From the IMG/VR virus record IMGVR_UViG_3300030109_000555, positions 1 through 20,026 of that record: a stretch of DNA of 20,026 nt, one strand, 5' to 3'. Under the pieces are notes generated by a model. That model had not been told where the DNA came from. It ran no database searches and saw only the letters and a list, made by a program, of their open reading frames with translations. This document shows positions 7,117 to 14,529 of the stretch, piece by piece. Both the position numbers and the translations under genes were made by a program. This DNA is from a virus. Within the stretch, counting starts at the first letter, position 1, and every line of letters starts with the position of its first letter.

Positions 7117-9633
7117 ATGCCAGCAACCGGCCTTCTATTTGAGAAGGGTAAAGCCTCTAATGAAATCCTTCAATGTTTTGAAAAGGTTAGAGTCGCTTAT
7201 CTTTCTGCAAGGACCGACCCTAAAGAGTACGGTTCAAAATGGAGAAGTGCCATAGAATATCTTAGAGAAGAGTACGATGATTCAGGCGAGTTTGGTGAAG
7301 AATTAAAAAAATACATTGATGCTACGGAATTAGAAAATGAAGATGCTTTAGATGTAAGTACCACTATTGCTGAAAAAATATTTGAATCAGTAAAAATGAT
7401 GAGGTATTCATCTGAACAGGTATCTGACCCGTTCTCTAAAAATTTTAAGGATAATGTTCTTGAAGCATTATTAGAATCACCCGAAACAATGGTTAAATTC
7501 GTGCATTATGCTATGCGTTCAGACAATAAAGCACTAAAACCATCCATTTACAGCGTTAAAGACATGGAACCTGACACCATTACGGAGGGTCTTATGGGAC
7601 TTGACCTAGAAGTTGACGACATAGCCCTCTATATTATAGAGCATTATGGGGATGGAAAAGACTCAAAGAAGGTTGAAAAGAAAGTAAAGGCCGCACTCGG
7701 TATGTTGGAATTGTTATTCTTCTCAAAGCACGATAAAGAAGAGTGGAAAGAATTAGAAGATGTGGATATGGAAAGTGAAACTCCTAAGAAGATGATTTCC
7801 AAATCAGATACAGAAAAGGCCAAGTCTGATTTCATTACTCCTAACAAACCTATGTATAGAATATTTGATATAGATGACATAAAAGAATTAAAAGGCTTTA
7901 GTGGCGAGTGGGTAGTACAAGAGAAGTATGACGGTATGAGAATACAGATACATAAAATAGATAGTAAAATTAAAATTTATTCTTATAACGAAAAAGACAT
8001 CACTGATAAGTGTAAAGAAATACTAAAGGAAATGAAGAAGAAACATTTCGGAGATTGTATTCTTGATGGAGAATTAATACTGTTCAAAGGAGAAGAAGCA
8101 CTTCATAGAGCAGACACAATAGCACATGTCTTTAAAGACAAATACCCCGATGCAGAATTAAAAGCGCATATGTTCGACATTATGCGACACGATGATAAGA
8201 GTATTGCTGATGAAACTTTACAGGATAGAATGAATATAATGTTCAATAACTATTCCGTTCATTCTAGTGAATACTTAAATTTCCCTTCTAAGAAAGATAC
8301 TCGTATGGCGGATAGTATTAAGGATATTGAAGAATATTCTAAGGATATTATGGAAATGCCTACCTCTGAAGGAGTAGTAATTAAAGACGCTACATCAACT
8401 TATTACATTGGTACTAAAAAGAATCCTAAATGGATTAAGTGGAAGAAGTTTGTTGATTTAGATTTAATTGTATTGAATAAGAAAACTACTAAGAGTAATC
8501 TTTATTCTTATACTTTAGGTGCTGGACCTGCTGAAGAGGGAGAAGAAATAGAAGGCAATAAATACATGAATGTAGGTAAAGCCCTCAATACTAAAATTGA
8601 TGTGGAAATTGGAGATATTGTCCGTGTTAAGGTTGATGAAGTAAAGAAAAAGAATGATGTTTATTCTGTTTATTCTGCCAAAGTAATAGAAGTACCTGAA
8701 GTGGAAATGCCAGATAAAATAATTACTTTAGATTTATTATCACAAGATACTAAAAAATCTCTCAATTATGATGTAAAGGCATTAGAGAAAGGAATAGTTG
8801 TTACTGACCATATTCACGGAGAAGCCTCTATTATTATTAAAGGAGATATGGATGGCTTTACTGTTTATGGATTTAATGAACATAACTTAATGGCTAAGAA
8901 TGCTATGCTAGATTTAGATGTTTGGAAAACTCAAGCAGAAGAAATAATGAAAACTAAACAGTCTAGATTAACAGTGGCCGCATTTAATCATATGAGAGAG
9001 AAAGGTCCGAAGACTCCCAAAGAATTACATAATTATTTAGTTAAAAATCACAAGGGTATTTATGAAGATATTCTAGATAGCAAACTAACTAAGATAAAAG
9101 ATTGGATGAAACAGCGTGATGGAATATCTTTTGATGAAAACACTAAGAAGTTATTTTCTGATGCTGATAAGATTATGCAAGAAACTGATGACATTAAGAA
9201 ATATAAAACTCCTGAAGATTTAAGAGAAGGTAATTTTAAATTATATTTAAGAGATGATGAGAACCTTAATTTAGTGATTAAGTTAAAGAATGAATCCCTT
9301 AATTGGTTAATTGATTTAGAAAAGGATGATGATATATTTGCACTATTTGGCAAGGCTAACAAATACCCTGCCCAAGTAGCACAGAATCTATCTAAGAAAC
9401 AGGTAATAGATTCGGGTAAGATAAAGTTAGGTGTTCAGAGAACAGGCTACCATGAGTATTTCCTAGAGGGGAATAAGTTTGAGACTAAGATGCACTTTCG
9501 AGTAATTGAAGTGGATGGTAAAGAAATGTGGTTAGCATGGACAGGATATAAACAGGAACCTGCTGATAAAGAAGGTGACTCAGGACTATGGGATATTTAT
9601 GAGGATAGGTATTCTAAATTGGAATTACCATAA
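7117..9633 (+). CDS. ATP-dependent DNA ligase with long C-terminal extension
   Basis: 838 residues. The enzyme seals nicks in duplex DNA by ATP-dependent adenylation of a lysine. Motif I is EKYDGMR with catalytic K270; motif III is LDGELIL (316-322); IIIa is MFDIM (352-356); IV is SEGVVIKD (417-424); V is KWIKWKKF (438-445). Residues 1 to about 210 match in size and helical character the N-terminal DNA-binding domain of archaeal/eukaryal LigI-type ligases, and about 445-530 is the OB fold. Residues from about 540 on are not part of a usual ligase: a helical region and a last stretch with LGVQRTGYHEYFLEG (771-785) and MWLAWTGY (804-811), which loosely recalls LigD phosphoesterase-like domains without their usual catalytic His pattern. 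GTGATAACATG at 7109-7119 supports the start. Placement between portal and protease is unusual and suggests a role in genome maturation. Confidence 0.92.
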   Translation: MPATGLLFEKGKASNEILQCFEKVRVAYLSARTDPKEYGSKWRSAIEYLREEYDDSGEFGEELKKYIDATELENEDALDVSTTIAEKIFESVKMMRYSSEQVSDPFSKNFKDNVLEALLESPETMVKFVHYAMRSDNKALKPSIYSVKDMEPDTITEGLMGLDLEVDDIALYIIEHYGDGKDSKKVEKKVKAALGMLELLFFSKHDKEEWKELEDVDMESETPKKMISKSDTEKAKSDFITPNKPMYRIFDIDDIKELKGFSGEWVVQEKYDGMRIQIHKIDSKIKIYSYNEKDITDKCKEILKEMKKKHFGDCILDGELILFKGEEALHRADTIAHVFKDKYPDAELKAHMFDIMRHDDKSIADETLQDRMNIMFNNYSVHSSEYLNFPSKKDTRMADSIKDIEEYSKDIMEMPTSEGVVIKDATSTYYIGTKKNPKWIKWKKFVDLDLIVLNKKTTKSNLYSYTLGAGPAEEGEEIEGNKYMNVGKALNTKIDVEIGDIVRVKVDEVKKKNDVYSVYSAKVIEVPEVEMPDKIITLDLLSQDTKKSLNYDVKALEKGIVVTDHIHGEASIIIKGDMDGFTVYGFNEHNLMAKNAMLDLDVWKTQAEEIMKTKQSRLTVAAFNHMREKGPKTPKELHNYLVKNHKGIYEDILDSKLTKIKDWMKQRDGISFDENTKKLFSDADKIMQETDDIKKYKTPEDLREGNFKLYLRDDENLNLVIKLKNESLNWLIDLEKDDDIFALFGKANKYPAQVAQNLSKKQVIDSGKIKLGVQRTGYHEYFLEGNKFETKMHFRVIEVDGKEMWLAWTGYKQEPADKEGDSGLWDIYEDRYSKLELP

Positions 9634-9644
9634 TTAACCGATTC

Positions 9645-9653
9645 TTTAATATA
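9645..9653 (+). promoter_or_regulatory. Possible archaeal TATA box before the protease-capsid genes
   Basis: TTTAATATA lies in the 49-base gap between the ligase stop and the protease start, the only place in the central region where an archaeal promoter could sit between two genes. Its distance to ATG 9683 (29 bases) would put transcription start only a few bases before the ribosome binding site, giving a short leader, as is common in archaea. In A+T-rich DNA such a match occurs often by chance, and no clear BRE is seen. Confidence 0.3.
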
Positions 9654-9682
9654 GTGTAAGAAGATAGCAGGGGTTGAAGACT

Positions 9683-10897
9683 ATGAGCATTAGTGTCATG
9701 GCTACAAGGAATGATGATTTCAGAATCCTAAAAAGCGACGAATTAATGATTGGTGGTTATGCAAGTATCGAAGTTGTGGATAAACAAAACGATTTAATTA
9801 CACTAGAAGCATTAAATACCGCAGTTAAAAAGTTTATGGATGATAAGAAATTCAGAAATGTAATGACAAATCATTCTAATGTTCAAGTTGGTGAAGTAAT
9901 AGACTCTTATCGAGATAAAAGTGGAAAACTATGGAAATCAGAAGTTGATGATGTAGGATTTTTTGTAGTAATTAAATTAAGAGATGATATTGAAAAAGCC
10001 AAAGAAGTTGGAAGAGGTATTCGTAAAGGAACATTAAGGTCTTTTAGTATCGGTGGACAAGCATTACAAAAGGTAAAGAAAAGTCACGGTGAATTAGGCG
10101 AATACAACGAAATTAGTAAATTAGAACTCCATGAGGTAACAATCTGTGAAAAAGGAATTAACCCTGAAGCAAAGTTTGATATTTTAAAAAGAGATACAGG
10201 AGATGAAAAAATGAGTGATAAACTAGAAAAAGCACTAGATGAATTAGATGTTCTTCTTAAAGAAGTCGAACAGATGAAGGGCGACGAATTGGAATCAGCA
10301 GAATACGCTGATGAAGAGACTGAAACAATGGAAAATGCTGATGAAATGATGATGGAAAGGGCAGATTCAGAAGAAGACAAAGAAATGGAATCCTCTTCAT
10401 ATGATGAAAAGACTAACGAAGAAAAAGCATACCTTCGTACTCTTGATGGCGCAGGTAATCAAATTGGAGAACCAGCAGACCGTATTGTAATTAACAATGG
10501 TAAGCCTACTGCAAATGATATGCCGGTAGTTAAGGCATTTAGCAACGGAGAGTTTGATACTCTAAACCTTTCTAATTCTAACATTGAAAAGGCATACGAA
10601 GCATTCCGTCAAGAGCAACTTGAAGCACTTGCATACGAAAACCTACGAAAGTCTTTTGAAACTCGTTTTGAGTCTGAAAAGGCAAACCGTGAGAATGTTC
10701 TAGCAAAGTCTCAATATGATGCACAGGCTGAAATTGCTTCCATAAAGCAAGAATTTAGCGACCTACGCAAGTCTCTTACTGCTGAAAAAGAAACTATTCT
10801 AAAGGCACAAGAAGAGTCAGTAATTAAGATGCCAAGCATTGATGAGATTTCATCAATGGATTGGTCAGATATTCACAAGATGGTGAACAACAGATAA
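9683..10897 (+). CDS. Prohead protease fused to scaffold domain
   Basis: 404 residues from ATG 9683, preceded by GGGGTTGA at 9670-9677; a TTG at 9674 is in frame but lies inside that site. Residues 10-170 resemble the HK97/XkdF-type serine protease that cleaves capsid and scaffold during maturation: GGYASIEVVDKQNDLIT, NHS with H64, then LRSFSIGG with S120 or S122 as nucleophile, and LELHEVTICEKGINPEAKF at the end of the domain. Residues 177-250 are highly acidic, then about 290-380 forms a charged coiled coil, as in scaffolding proteins, and the end is ISSMDWSDIHKMVNNR. A fused protease-scaffold explains why the capsid protein next door lacks a long delta domain. An internal start may make scaffold alone (see 10211). 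GGTGAT directly after the stop begins the capsid gene. Confidence 0.85.
   Translation: MSISVMATRNDDFRILKSDELMIGGYASIEVVDKQNDLITLEALNTAVKKFMDDKKFRNVMTNHSNVQVGEVIDSYRDKSGKLWKSEVDDVGFFVVIKLRDDIEKAKEVGRGIRKGTLRSFSIGGQALQKVKKSHGELGEYNEISKLELHEVTICEKGINPEAKFDILKRDTGDEKMSDKLEKALDELDVLLKEVEQMKGDELESAEYADEETETMENADEMMMERADSEEDKEMESSSYDEKTNEEKAYLRTLDGAGNQIGEPADRIVINNGKPTANDMPVVKAFSNGEFDTLNLSNSNIEKAYEAFRQEQLEALAYENLRKSFETRFESEKANRENVLAKSQYDAQAEIASIKQEFSDLRKSLTAEKETILKAQEESVIKMPSIDEISSMDWSDIHKMVNNR
10198..10206 (+). promoter_or_regulatory. Internal ribosome binding site for a scaffold-only product
   Basis: AGGAGATGA matches the ideal archaeal/bacterial site AGGAGGTGA at 8 of 9 bases and stands four bases before an in-frame ATG at 10211. 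It lies exactly between the protease domain and the scaffold domain of the fused gene. Most true starts in this window have weaker matches. Confidence 0.5.
10211..10897 (+). CDS. Candidate internally started scaffolding protein (same frame as protease)
   Basis: Translation from ATG 10211 would give 228 residues beginning MSDKLEKALDELDVLLKEVE, that is Met177 to the end of the fused protein. The product would hold the acidic segment, the coiled coil and the C-terminal WSDIHKMV block, without the protease. The arrangement is known in phage lambda, where scaffold Nu3 starts inside protease gene C. Support here is the strong internal ribosome binding site at 10198-10206 and its place at the domain boundary; whether it is used cannot be seen from sequence. 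Confidence 0.45.
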   Translation: MSDKLEKALDELDVLLKEVEQMKGDELESAEYADEETETMENADEMMMERADSEEDKEMESSSYDEKTNEEKAYLRTLDGAGNQIGEPADRIVINNGKPTANDMPVVKAFSNGEFDTLNLSNSNIEKAYEAFRQEQLEALAYENLRKSFETRFESEKANRENVLAKSQYDAQAEIASIKQEFSDLRKSLTAEKETILKAQEESVIKMPSIDEISSMDWSDIHKMVNNR

Positions 10898-10903
10898 GGT
10901 GAT
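10898..10903 (+). promoter_or_regulatory. Ribosome binding site GGTGAT of the capsid gene
   Basis: GGTGAT immediately follows the protease-scaffold stop codon and is five bases from ATG 10909. It is a perfect complement to the anti-Shine-Dalgarno core GGATCACC of archaeal 16S rRNA and fits the high expression expected for a capsid protein. Confidence 0.7.
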
Positions 10904-10908
10904 TTAAG

Positions 10909-12243
10909 ATGACAGGATATATTAACACAATCGCAGATTTAGAAGCACAAGCATACGGAATGAACCTACCTGCCGGTAATGCACTATTAAAGCAAGCAGG
11001 TATGGTTGGTGGAATACACACAGGACATGACGGTTCTCCGTCATTTAGCGGTTCAGCCGTTTCTGATGTATCAGCACTATACAATGTAGTTTACGGACAA
11101 AAGGTTTGGTCTATGCTAAACCGTGAAGTTAACGCATTGTCTATGATTTCAAAGCGACCTTACACTTCAAGTGGATGGAGAGTATTAAAGAGCAGACCTG
11201 CTGGTGGAAGCGGTAATCTCTTTACTGTTGATAAAGCAGATACAGATTTAACATTGGGAGAATTGGGTTCAGATACTCCAAGAGCAGATGCTATTGGTGG
11301 TGTTCCAGAAAACGCAGGGCTTTCTTCTGCACAAGATGGATTGGGACCAATTGCACCAACTTATGCTCAATTGAACATGAGTCCAAAAGTAATTGCTCAT
11401 CAATTTGATTTCAGCGAATTGGCTATGGAAATGGCACAGATTGACGATGGAATTGGAGATATTAGAGCGCAAATGCGTGAAGATATGGGTAAGCACCATG
11501 CAGAAGTACAAAACAAGATGCTTGTTATGCCACTACAATTTTATGGTGAATCAGCACTATTACCTAACATTGGTAACAACTATACTTCATTGTTGAAGGT
11601 TATTACTTCCCATGCGGAATTAGACCTATTGGATGCACAATCTTCTCTAATGACAGATGCTTTCAATGCTACAAATGTCAGCCACATTTACGGTACAAAC
11701 CGTGATATTGAATCATTCCTTGATTCAGAAGTTGATGCAGGTACTACTTATGCGGCAACAGGAGTTAGACCACTAACTCTTACTTTGCTAAATAACATGG
11801 TTCGTAACTTGAGACTTGCTGGTGGTTCACCAAAGGTTATTCTAACCGGATATGATACCATTCAAGCAATTGCAGACTTATTGCAAAGCCAAGAAAGATT
11901 CATGGACCGAAAGGAAATTGTACCAACAGTTAACGGTGTTCGTGGAACAAAGGGTCAAGAAGTCGGATTTAGAGTAGCAACATACTACGACATTCCGCTA
12001 ATTCCTGTAAAGGACATGACACAAACCGGACTTGCTTCAACTAAACTATCTGACCTATTATTCCTTGATACAGACCATCTATGGTTGTCTGTTATGAAGC
12101 CAACTCAATACTTTGAGGATGGAATCGCTAATGGAAACCCATTCGGTGTAGGAACACTAGGAAACCGTGCATTGTACCGTACTATCGGTGAAGTCGGTTG
12201 TTCGTTCTTTAAGGGTCAAGGAAAAATTACTAACATACAGTGA
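10909..12243 (+). CDS. Major capsid protein (HK97 fold)
   Basis: 444 residues. Evidence is position directly after the protease-scaffold, size, and sequence character: a Gly/Ala/Ser-rich N-terminal arm (residues 1-55), SALYNVVYGQKVWSMLNREV (55-74) leading into the fold, an extended region with many Gly and Asp (about 98-150) that fits the E-loop, then AHQFDFSELAMEMAQIDDGI and a long helix (about 163-205) that fits the spine helix of the P domain, and an A-domain-like second half with SPKVILTGYDTIQAIADLLQ. The protein is less charged than its neighbours and its codons favour GCA, ACA and AAC more than the Lys/Glu-rich genes. The N-terminal arm may be cut by the protease, but no cleavage site can be fixed. 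It forms the icosahedral shell. Confidence 0.88.
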   Translation: MTGYINTIADLEAQAYGMNLPAGNALLKQAGMVGGIHTGHDGSPSFSGSAVSDVSALYNVVYGQKVWSMLNREVNALSMISKRPYTSSGWRVLKSRPAGGSGNLFTVDKADTDLTLGELGSDTPRADAIGGVPENAGLSSAQDGLGPIAPTYAQLNMSPKVIAHQFDFSELAMEMAQIDDGIGDIRAQMREDMGKHHAEVQNKMLVMPLQFYGESALLPNIGNNYTSLLKVITSHAELDLLDAQSSLMTDAFNATNVSHIYGTNRDIESFLDSEVDAGTTYAATGVRPLTLTLLNNMVRNLRLAGGSPKVILTGYDTIQAIADLLQSQERFMDRKEIVPTVNGVRGTKGQEVGFRVATYYDIPLIPVKDMTQTGLASTKLSDLLFLDTDHLWLSVMKPTQYFEDGIANGNPFGVGTLGNRALYRTIGEVGCSFFKGQGKITNIQ

Positions 12244-12263
12244 GATAAAGGAGAGGATGAAAA

Positions 12264-12530
12264 ATGGCATGGAGTTATACAATAGAAAATGAGACTATAC
12301 TACACGGAAATATTAAAATTGTTTTCGGTACATGGAATGCAGATTCAGTAACAGGCGGAGATATTTCAACAGGATTAAGTCGTGTTGATGTTTGTCTTTT
12401 GGGACATACAGGTTCGGCAACAGAAGCGGCAGTAGCGGCTACTAATGAAACATTTCCACTTGCAAGCGGAGATGTTACAGTAATTGCTACAAGTGGCGAT
12501 ACTGGAACATTTATTGCAATCGGACAGTGA
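12264..12530 (+). CDS. Small beta-rich virion protein, possible decoration protein
   Basis: 88 residues starting MAWSYTIENETILHGNIKIV after GGAGAGGATG at 12250-12259. The sequence is rich in Thr, Val, Gly and Ala in alternating pattern, with no coiled coil, membrane segment or enzyme motif, and ends with SGDTGTFIAIGQ. Small proteins of this sort directly after the capsid gene are often capsid decoration or stabilising proteins. That is inference from position and composition; no family is recognised. The TGA stop joins GGTG to form the binding site of the next gene. Confidence 0.7.
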   Translation: MAWSYTIENETILHGNIKIVFGTWNADSVTGGDISTGLSRVDVCLLGHTGSATEAAVAATNETFPLASGDVTVIATSGDTGTFIAIGQ

Positions 12531-12540
12531 GGTGTTTTAA

Positions 12541-13152
12541 ATGACACACACTATTTCGTTGGTCGCTGACCATAAAGGAAATACACGACCTAAAGTAATG
12601 GGAGATGAATATGTCGCTCTTGGCGATATGACCACTACTTCATATAGAACAGGTTCACCTGCTAACGCATCAGTAAATATTGATGCGGCAACAGATGAAA
12701 CTTTAACAAGAGCAAGTGGAGATTTCGTTGCTGATGGATTTATAGCGGGAGATTATGTAACAATAGTAGGTTCAGATGCGGCTAATGACGCACACTTAAT
12801 TGAATTGATGGTAGTTACTCCATTAATTCTTACAACTACTGCGGCTACTGCAATATCAGCAAATACAGGCGGCGGAGAGGTAATTACTCATGCTGGTGAA
12901 AAGATTCTAGCAAGTAGTTTTGGACTAAGCACCATGACTCATATTGAAATTGTTTCTCAGCAAAGTATGTTACAAAGATATGTTTTATCTAAGCCTTCTG
13001 ATGATGGTACATATTGCTATCTATATGCTTTTAACACTAATGCAGATAATAACAGTACGCTTTTGGGCGCATCTCTTGTAGGTGGAGCCGATGTAGCGGG
13101 CGGTGCAACTACATTAGGCGGATTAAGGCTAAAGGTAACAGGTAGTCTTTGA
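12541..13152 (+). CDS. Beta-rich structural protein, possible decoration or head-completion protein
   Basis: 203 residues, ATG 12541 preceded by TGAGGTG. The middle, ASGDFVADGFIAGDYVTIVG (about residues 59-78), has the pattern Phe-x-x-x-Gly-Phe-x-x-Gly-Asp-x-x-x-x-x-Gly found in many phage structural proteins, followed by two more beta-like segments (LIELMVVTPLILTTTAATAI). The end is Gly/Ala/Leu-rich (GGADVAGGATTLGGLRLKVT). A tail-tube protein is another possibility, but the place right after the capsid gene favours a capsid surface protein. No exact family is recognised. Confidence 0.7.
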   Translation: MTHTISLVADHKGNTRPKVMGDEYVALGDMTTTSYRTGSPANASVNIDAATDETLTRASGDFVADGFIAGDYVTIVGSDAANDAHLIELMVVTPLILTTTAATAISANTGGGEVITHAGEKILASSFGLSTMTHIEIVSQQSMLQRYVLSKPSDDGTYCYLYAFNTNADNNSTLLGASLVGGADVAGGATTLGGLRLKVTGSL

Positions 13153-13161
13153 GGTGATTAA

Positions 13162-13542
13162 GTGGTTAAGGTTAAGTTAACCCCTAAATCAACAATGGGA
13201 TTATACAACATAACACCGGACTTAACAATTACAAGAGAAAAAGAAGCAGAAGTTAGCGTTGTCTTTGCAATTAATTGCTTGGGCGACCCTAACTTTCTGT
13301 TTATTTTCTCCGAAGAAGACCGTTTGGAATTGGAAAACGCTAATGAGCAATTGTTAGATAGTGCTTCAATAGGTTTAGGCGTAAGTAATTTAACAGGCAA
13401 GATTTTGACTGATACTTTATTGCCACCTAAAATAGTGCCTAAGAAGGCTAAAGCAGTGCCTAAGAAGCGTACTCCGACCAAGACCACAAAGACGACTAAG
13501 AAAGAATCTGCTAAGGCTCCTTCTAAGTCCTCTCTTTTGTGA
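13162..13542 (+). CDS. Small protein with histone-H1-like basic C-terminal tail
   Basis: 126 residues with GTG start at 13162, preceded by TGAGGTGATTA, a near-ideal ribosome binding site, in which TGA is the stop of the previous gene. Residues 1-88 form a mixed alpha/beta globular part (MVKVKLTPKSTMGLYNITPD at the start). Residues from about 89 on are a low-complexity Lys/Thr/Pro/Ala/Ser tail (PKKAKAVPKKRTPTKTTKTT) like those of histone H1 or of DNA-condensing proteins. It could bind DNA in the capsid or a negatively charged surface; the sequence does not decide. No known family is recognised. Confidence 0.7.
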   Translation: MVKVKLTPKSTMGLYNITPDLTITREKEAEVSVVFAINCLGDPNFLFIFSEEDRLELENANEQLLDSASIGLGVSNLTGKILTDTLLPPKIVPKKAKAVPKKRTPTKTTKTTKKESAKAPSKSSLL

Positions 13543-13565
13543 AATTAATCGGTAGTGTTAATAGA

Positions 13566-13578
13566 GAGGCGTAGCCTC
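13566..13578 (+). other. Short hairpin between genes (GAGGC-GTA-GCCTC)
   Basis: A perfect 5-base-pair inverted repeat with a 3-base loop lies in the 59-base gap between two structural genes. It is the only gap of this size downstream of the capsid gene. It is not followed by a run of T, so it is not a typical terminator; it may affect mRNA stability or be chance. Confidence 0.3.
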
Positions 13579-13601
13579 CATGAATTGAAACAGGTGATAT
13601 T

Positions 13602-13901
13602 ATGGCATTCGGTTGTAGGTCAAGTGGTGTATTGGGCGCAAGTAAATTAATTGTAACAGGTAAGACTAAGTTAGTTAGCATACATGCGGCCCTTTTTATT
13701 ACAGGCGGTGACGCAGTATCAATTAATGTATATGATGGTACAGATAATTCCGGCACTAAGATAGCCATGATTGCTCATTCGACTAATGGATATTATAATC
13801 TAGAATATGACATGCACGGAGTTTTGTGCAATACAGGTCTATTCTTAGAAGTGGCTGAAGCCGGTTCATCCACCGTTAATGTTTCTATTGAATTTGCTTG
13901 A
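13602..13901 (+). CDS. Small beta-rich virion protein
   Basis: 99 residues, ATG 13602 after CAGGTGATATT, a good archaeal binding site. The sequence KLVSIHAALFITGGDAVSIN followed by VYDGTDNSGTKIAMI and ending STVNVSIEFA follows a pattern I know from many small phage structural proteins: alternating hydrophobic strands, a VYD-x-x-x-x-SGTK turn, a Gly/Cys element (GVLCNTGLFLEV), and a closing strand. It is probably a capsid decoration, fibre or head-completion protein of jelly-roll or Ig-like type. The exact role is unknown. The stop TGA at 13899-13901 runs into GGTG for the next gene. Confidence 0.72.
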   Translation: MAFGCRSSGVLGASKLIVTGKTKLVSIHAALFITGGDAVSINVYDGTDNSGTKIAMIAHSTNGYYNLEYDMHGVLCNTGLFLEVAEAGSSTVNVSIEFA

Positions 13902-13910
13902 GGTGTTATT

Positions 13911-14300
13911 ATGGCCGCATTGAACCAAGATACTAGACTAGTTATGACTATTTTATTTGTTGGCACTGTTAGTGGTGCTAATGTTTATTTTTATGCTAAT
14001 TATGGTGTTAATTTCCCATACACTACTTTGGCACACTCCGCACTATTTGGACTAATTACAGTGGGTGGAATTATGTGTCTAAAGGCACTATTTGACTTAT
14101 CATTAAATGATAAGATTGAATTGAGACTGTTGGATAGAAGAATTAATGCTTATTGGGAACGCAGGGCGAGAGATGAGCAACAAAGACAAAAACTAACAGA
14201 AACCATGAAGCAATATAATACTACAAGTATTGCGCCAAGCACACCTATGTATGAGTCAGAAAACACCATATCGAATGATTTCTTGGCTAAATTACAATGA
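13911..14300 (+). CDS. Membrane protein with two transmembrane helices
   Basis: 129 residues, ATG 13911 after TGAGGTGTTATT. Hydrophobic segments at about residues 9-29 (RLVMTILFVGTVSGANVYFY) and 38-62 (ending GGIMCLKALFDL) form two likely membrane helices. The remaining half is charged and helical (LLDRRINAYWERRARDEQQR) and probably on the inner side of the membrane, where Arg-rich ends are favoured. It is the first of three consecutive genes with hydrophobic segments, the third being a GTPase. A holin is possible by size, but the long charged C-terminal part and the GTPase neighbour make a membrane-anchor or scaffold role equally likely. No family recognised. Confidence 0.72.
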   Translation: MAALNQDTRLVMTILFVGTVSGANVYFYANYGVNFPYTTLAHSALFGLITVGGIMCLKALFDLSLNDKIELRLLDRRINAYWERRARDEQQRQKLTETMKQYNTTSIAPSTPMYESENTISNDFLAKLQ

Positions 14301-14309
14301 GGTGTTTAA

Positions 14310-14528
14310 GTGGTCTTTGGAGACATAATGGGTTTTAGTGAAACCGACTATGTGTATAATCAAAGTCGGGCGCATTCCGCCGACATGTTTTTTGTTAAAA
14401 TGAGATATTTCTTTTGGGGGCTTACAGCCTCCATATCTTGTTTTTTTATTGGAAATATAATGGGTGTTTTTGACATCAATGTTATGGGATGGATTTTAGA
14501 TAATTTATGGCACTCTTGGGAGATATAA
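14310..14528 (+). CDS. Small single-span membrane protein
   Basis: 72 residues with GTG start at 14310, preceded by TGAGGTGTTTAA; ATG 14328 is in frame but lacks such a site. One strongly hydrophobic segment at about residues 33-53 (YFFWGLTASISCFFIGNIMG) is followed by a short aromatic-rich amphipathic end (WILDNLWHSWEI). The N-terminal 30 residues are polar. It ends one base before the GTPase start, so the two are likely made together. Function unknown; it may act with the neighbouring membrane protein and GTPase. Confidence 0.65.
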   Translation: MVFGDIMGFSETDYVYNQSRAHSADMFFVKMRYFFWGLTASISCFFIGNIMGVFDINVMGWILDNLWHSWEI

Positions 14529-14529
14529 T

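Noticed and set aside
9674-9682. TTG start for the prohead protease
   Set aside because: It lies within the likely ribosome binding site GGGGTTGA of ATG 9683.
13566-13600. Rho-independent-type terminator
   Set aside because: The stem has only five pairs and no T-run follows; archaeal termination relies mainly on T-runs.
13911-14300. Holin
   Set aside because: Two membrane helices and small size fit, but the long charged C-terminal half, lack of an endolysin nearby, and the adjoining GTPase leave this unsupported.
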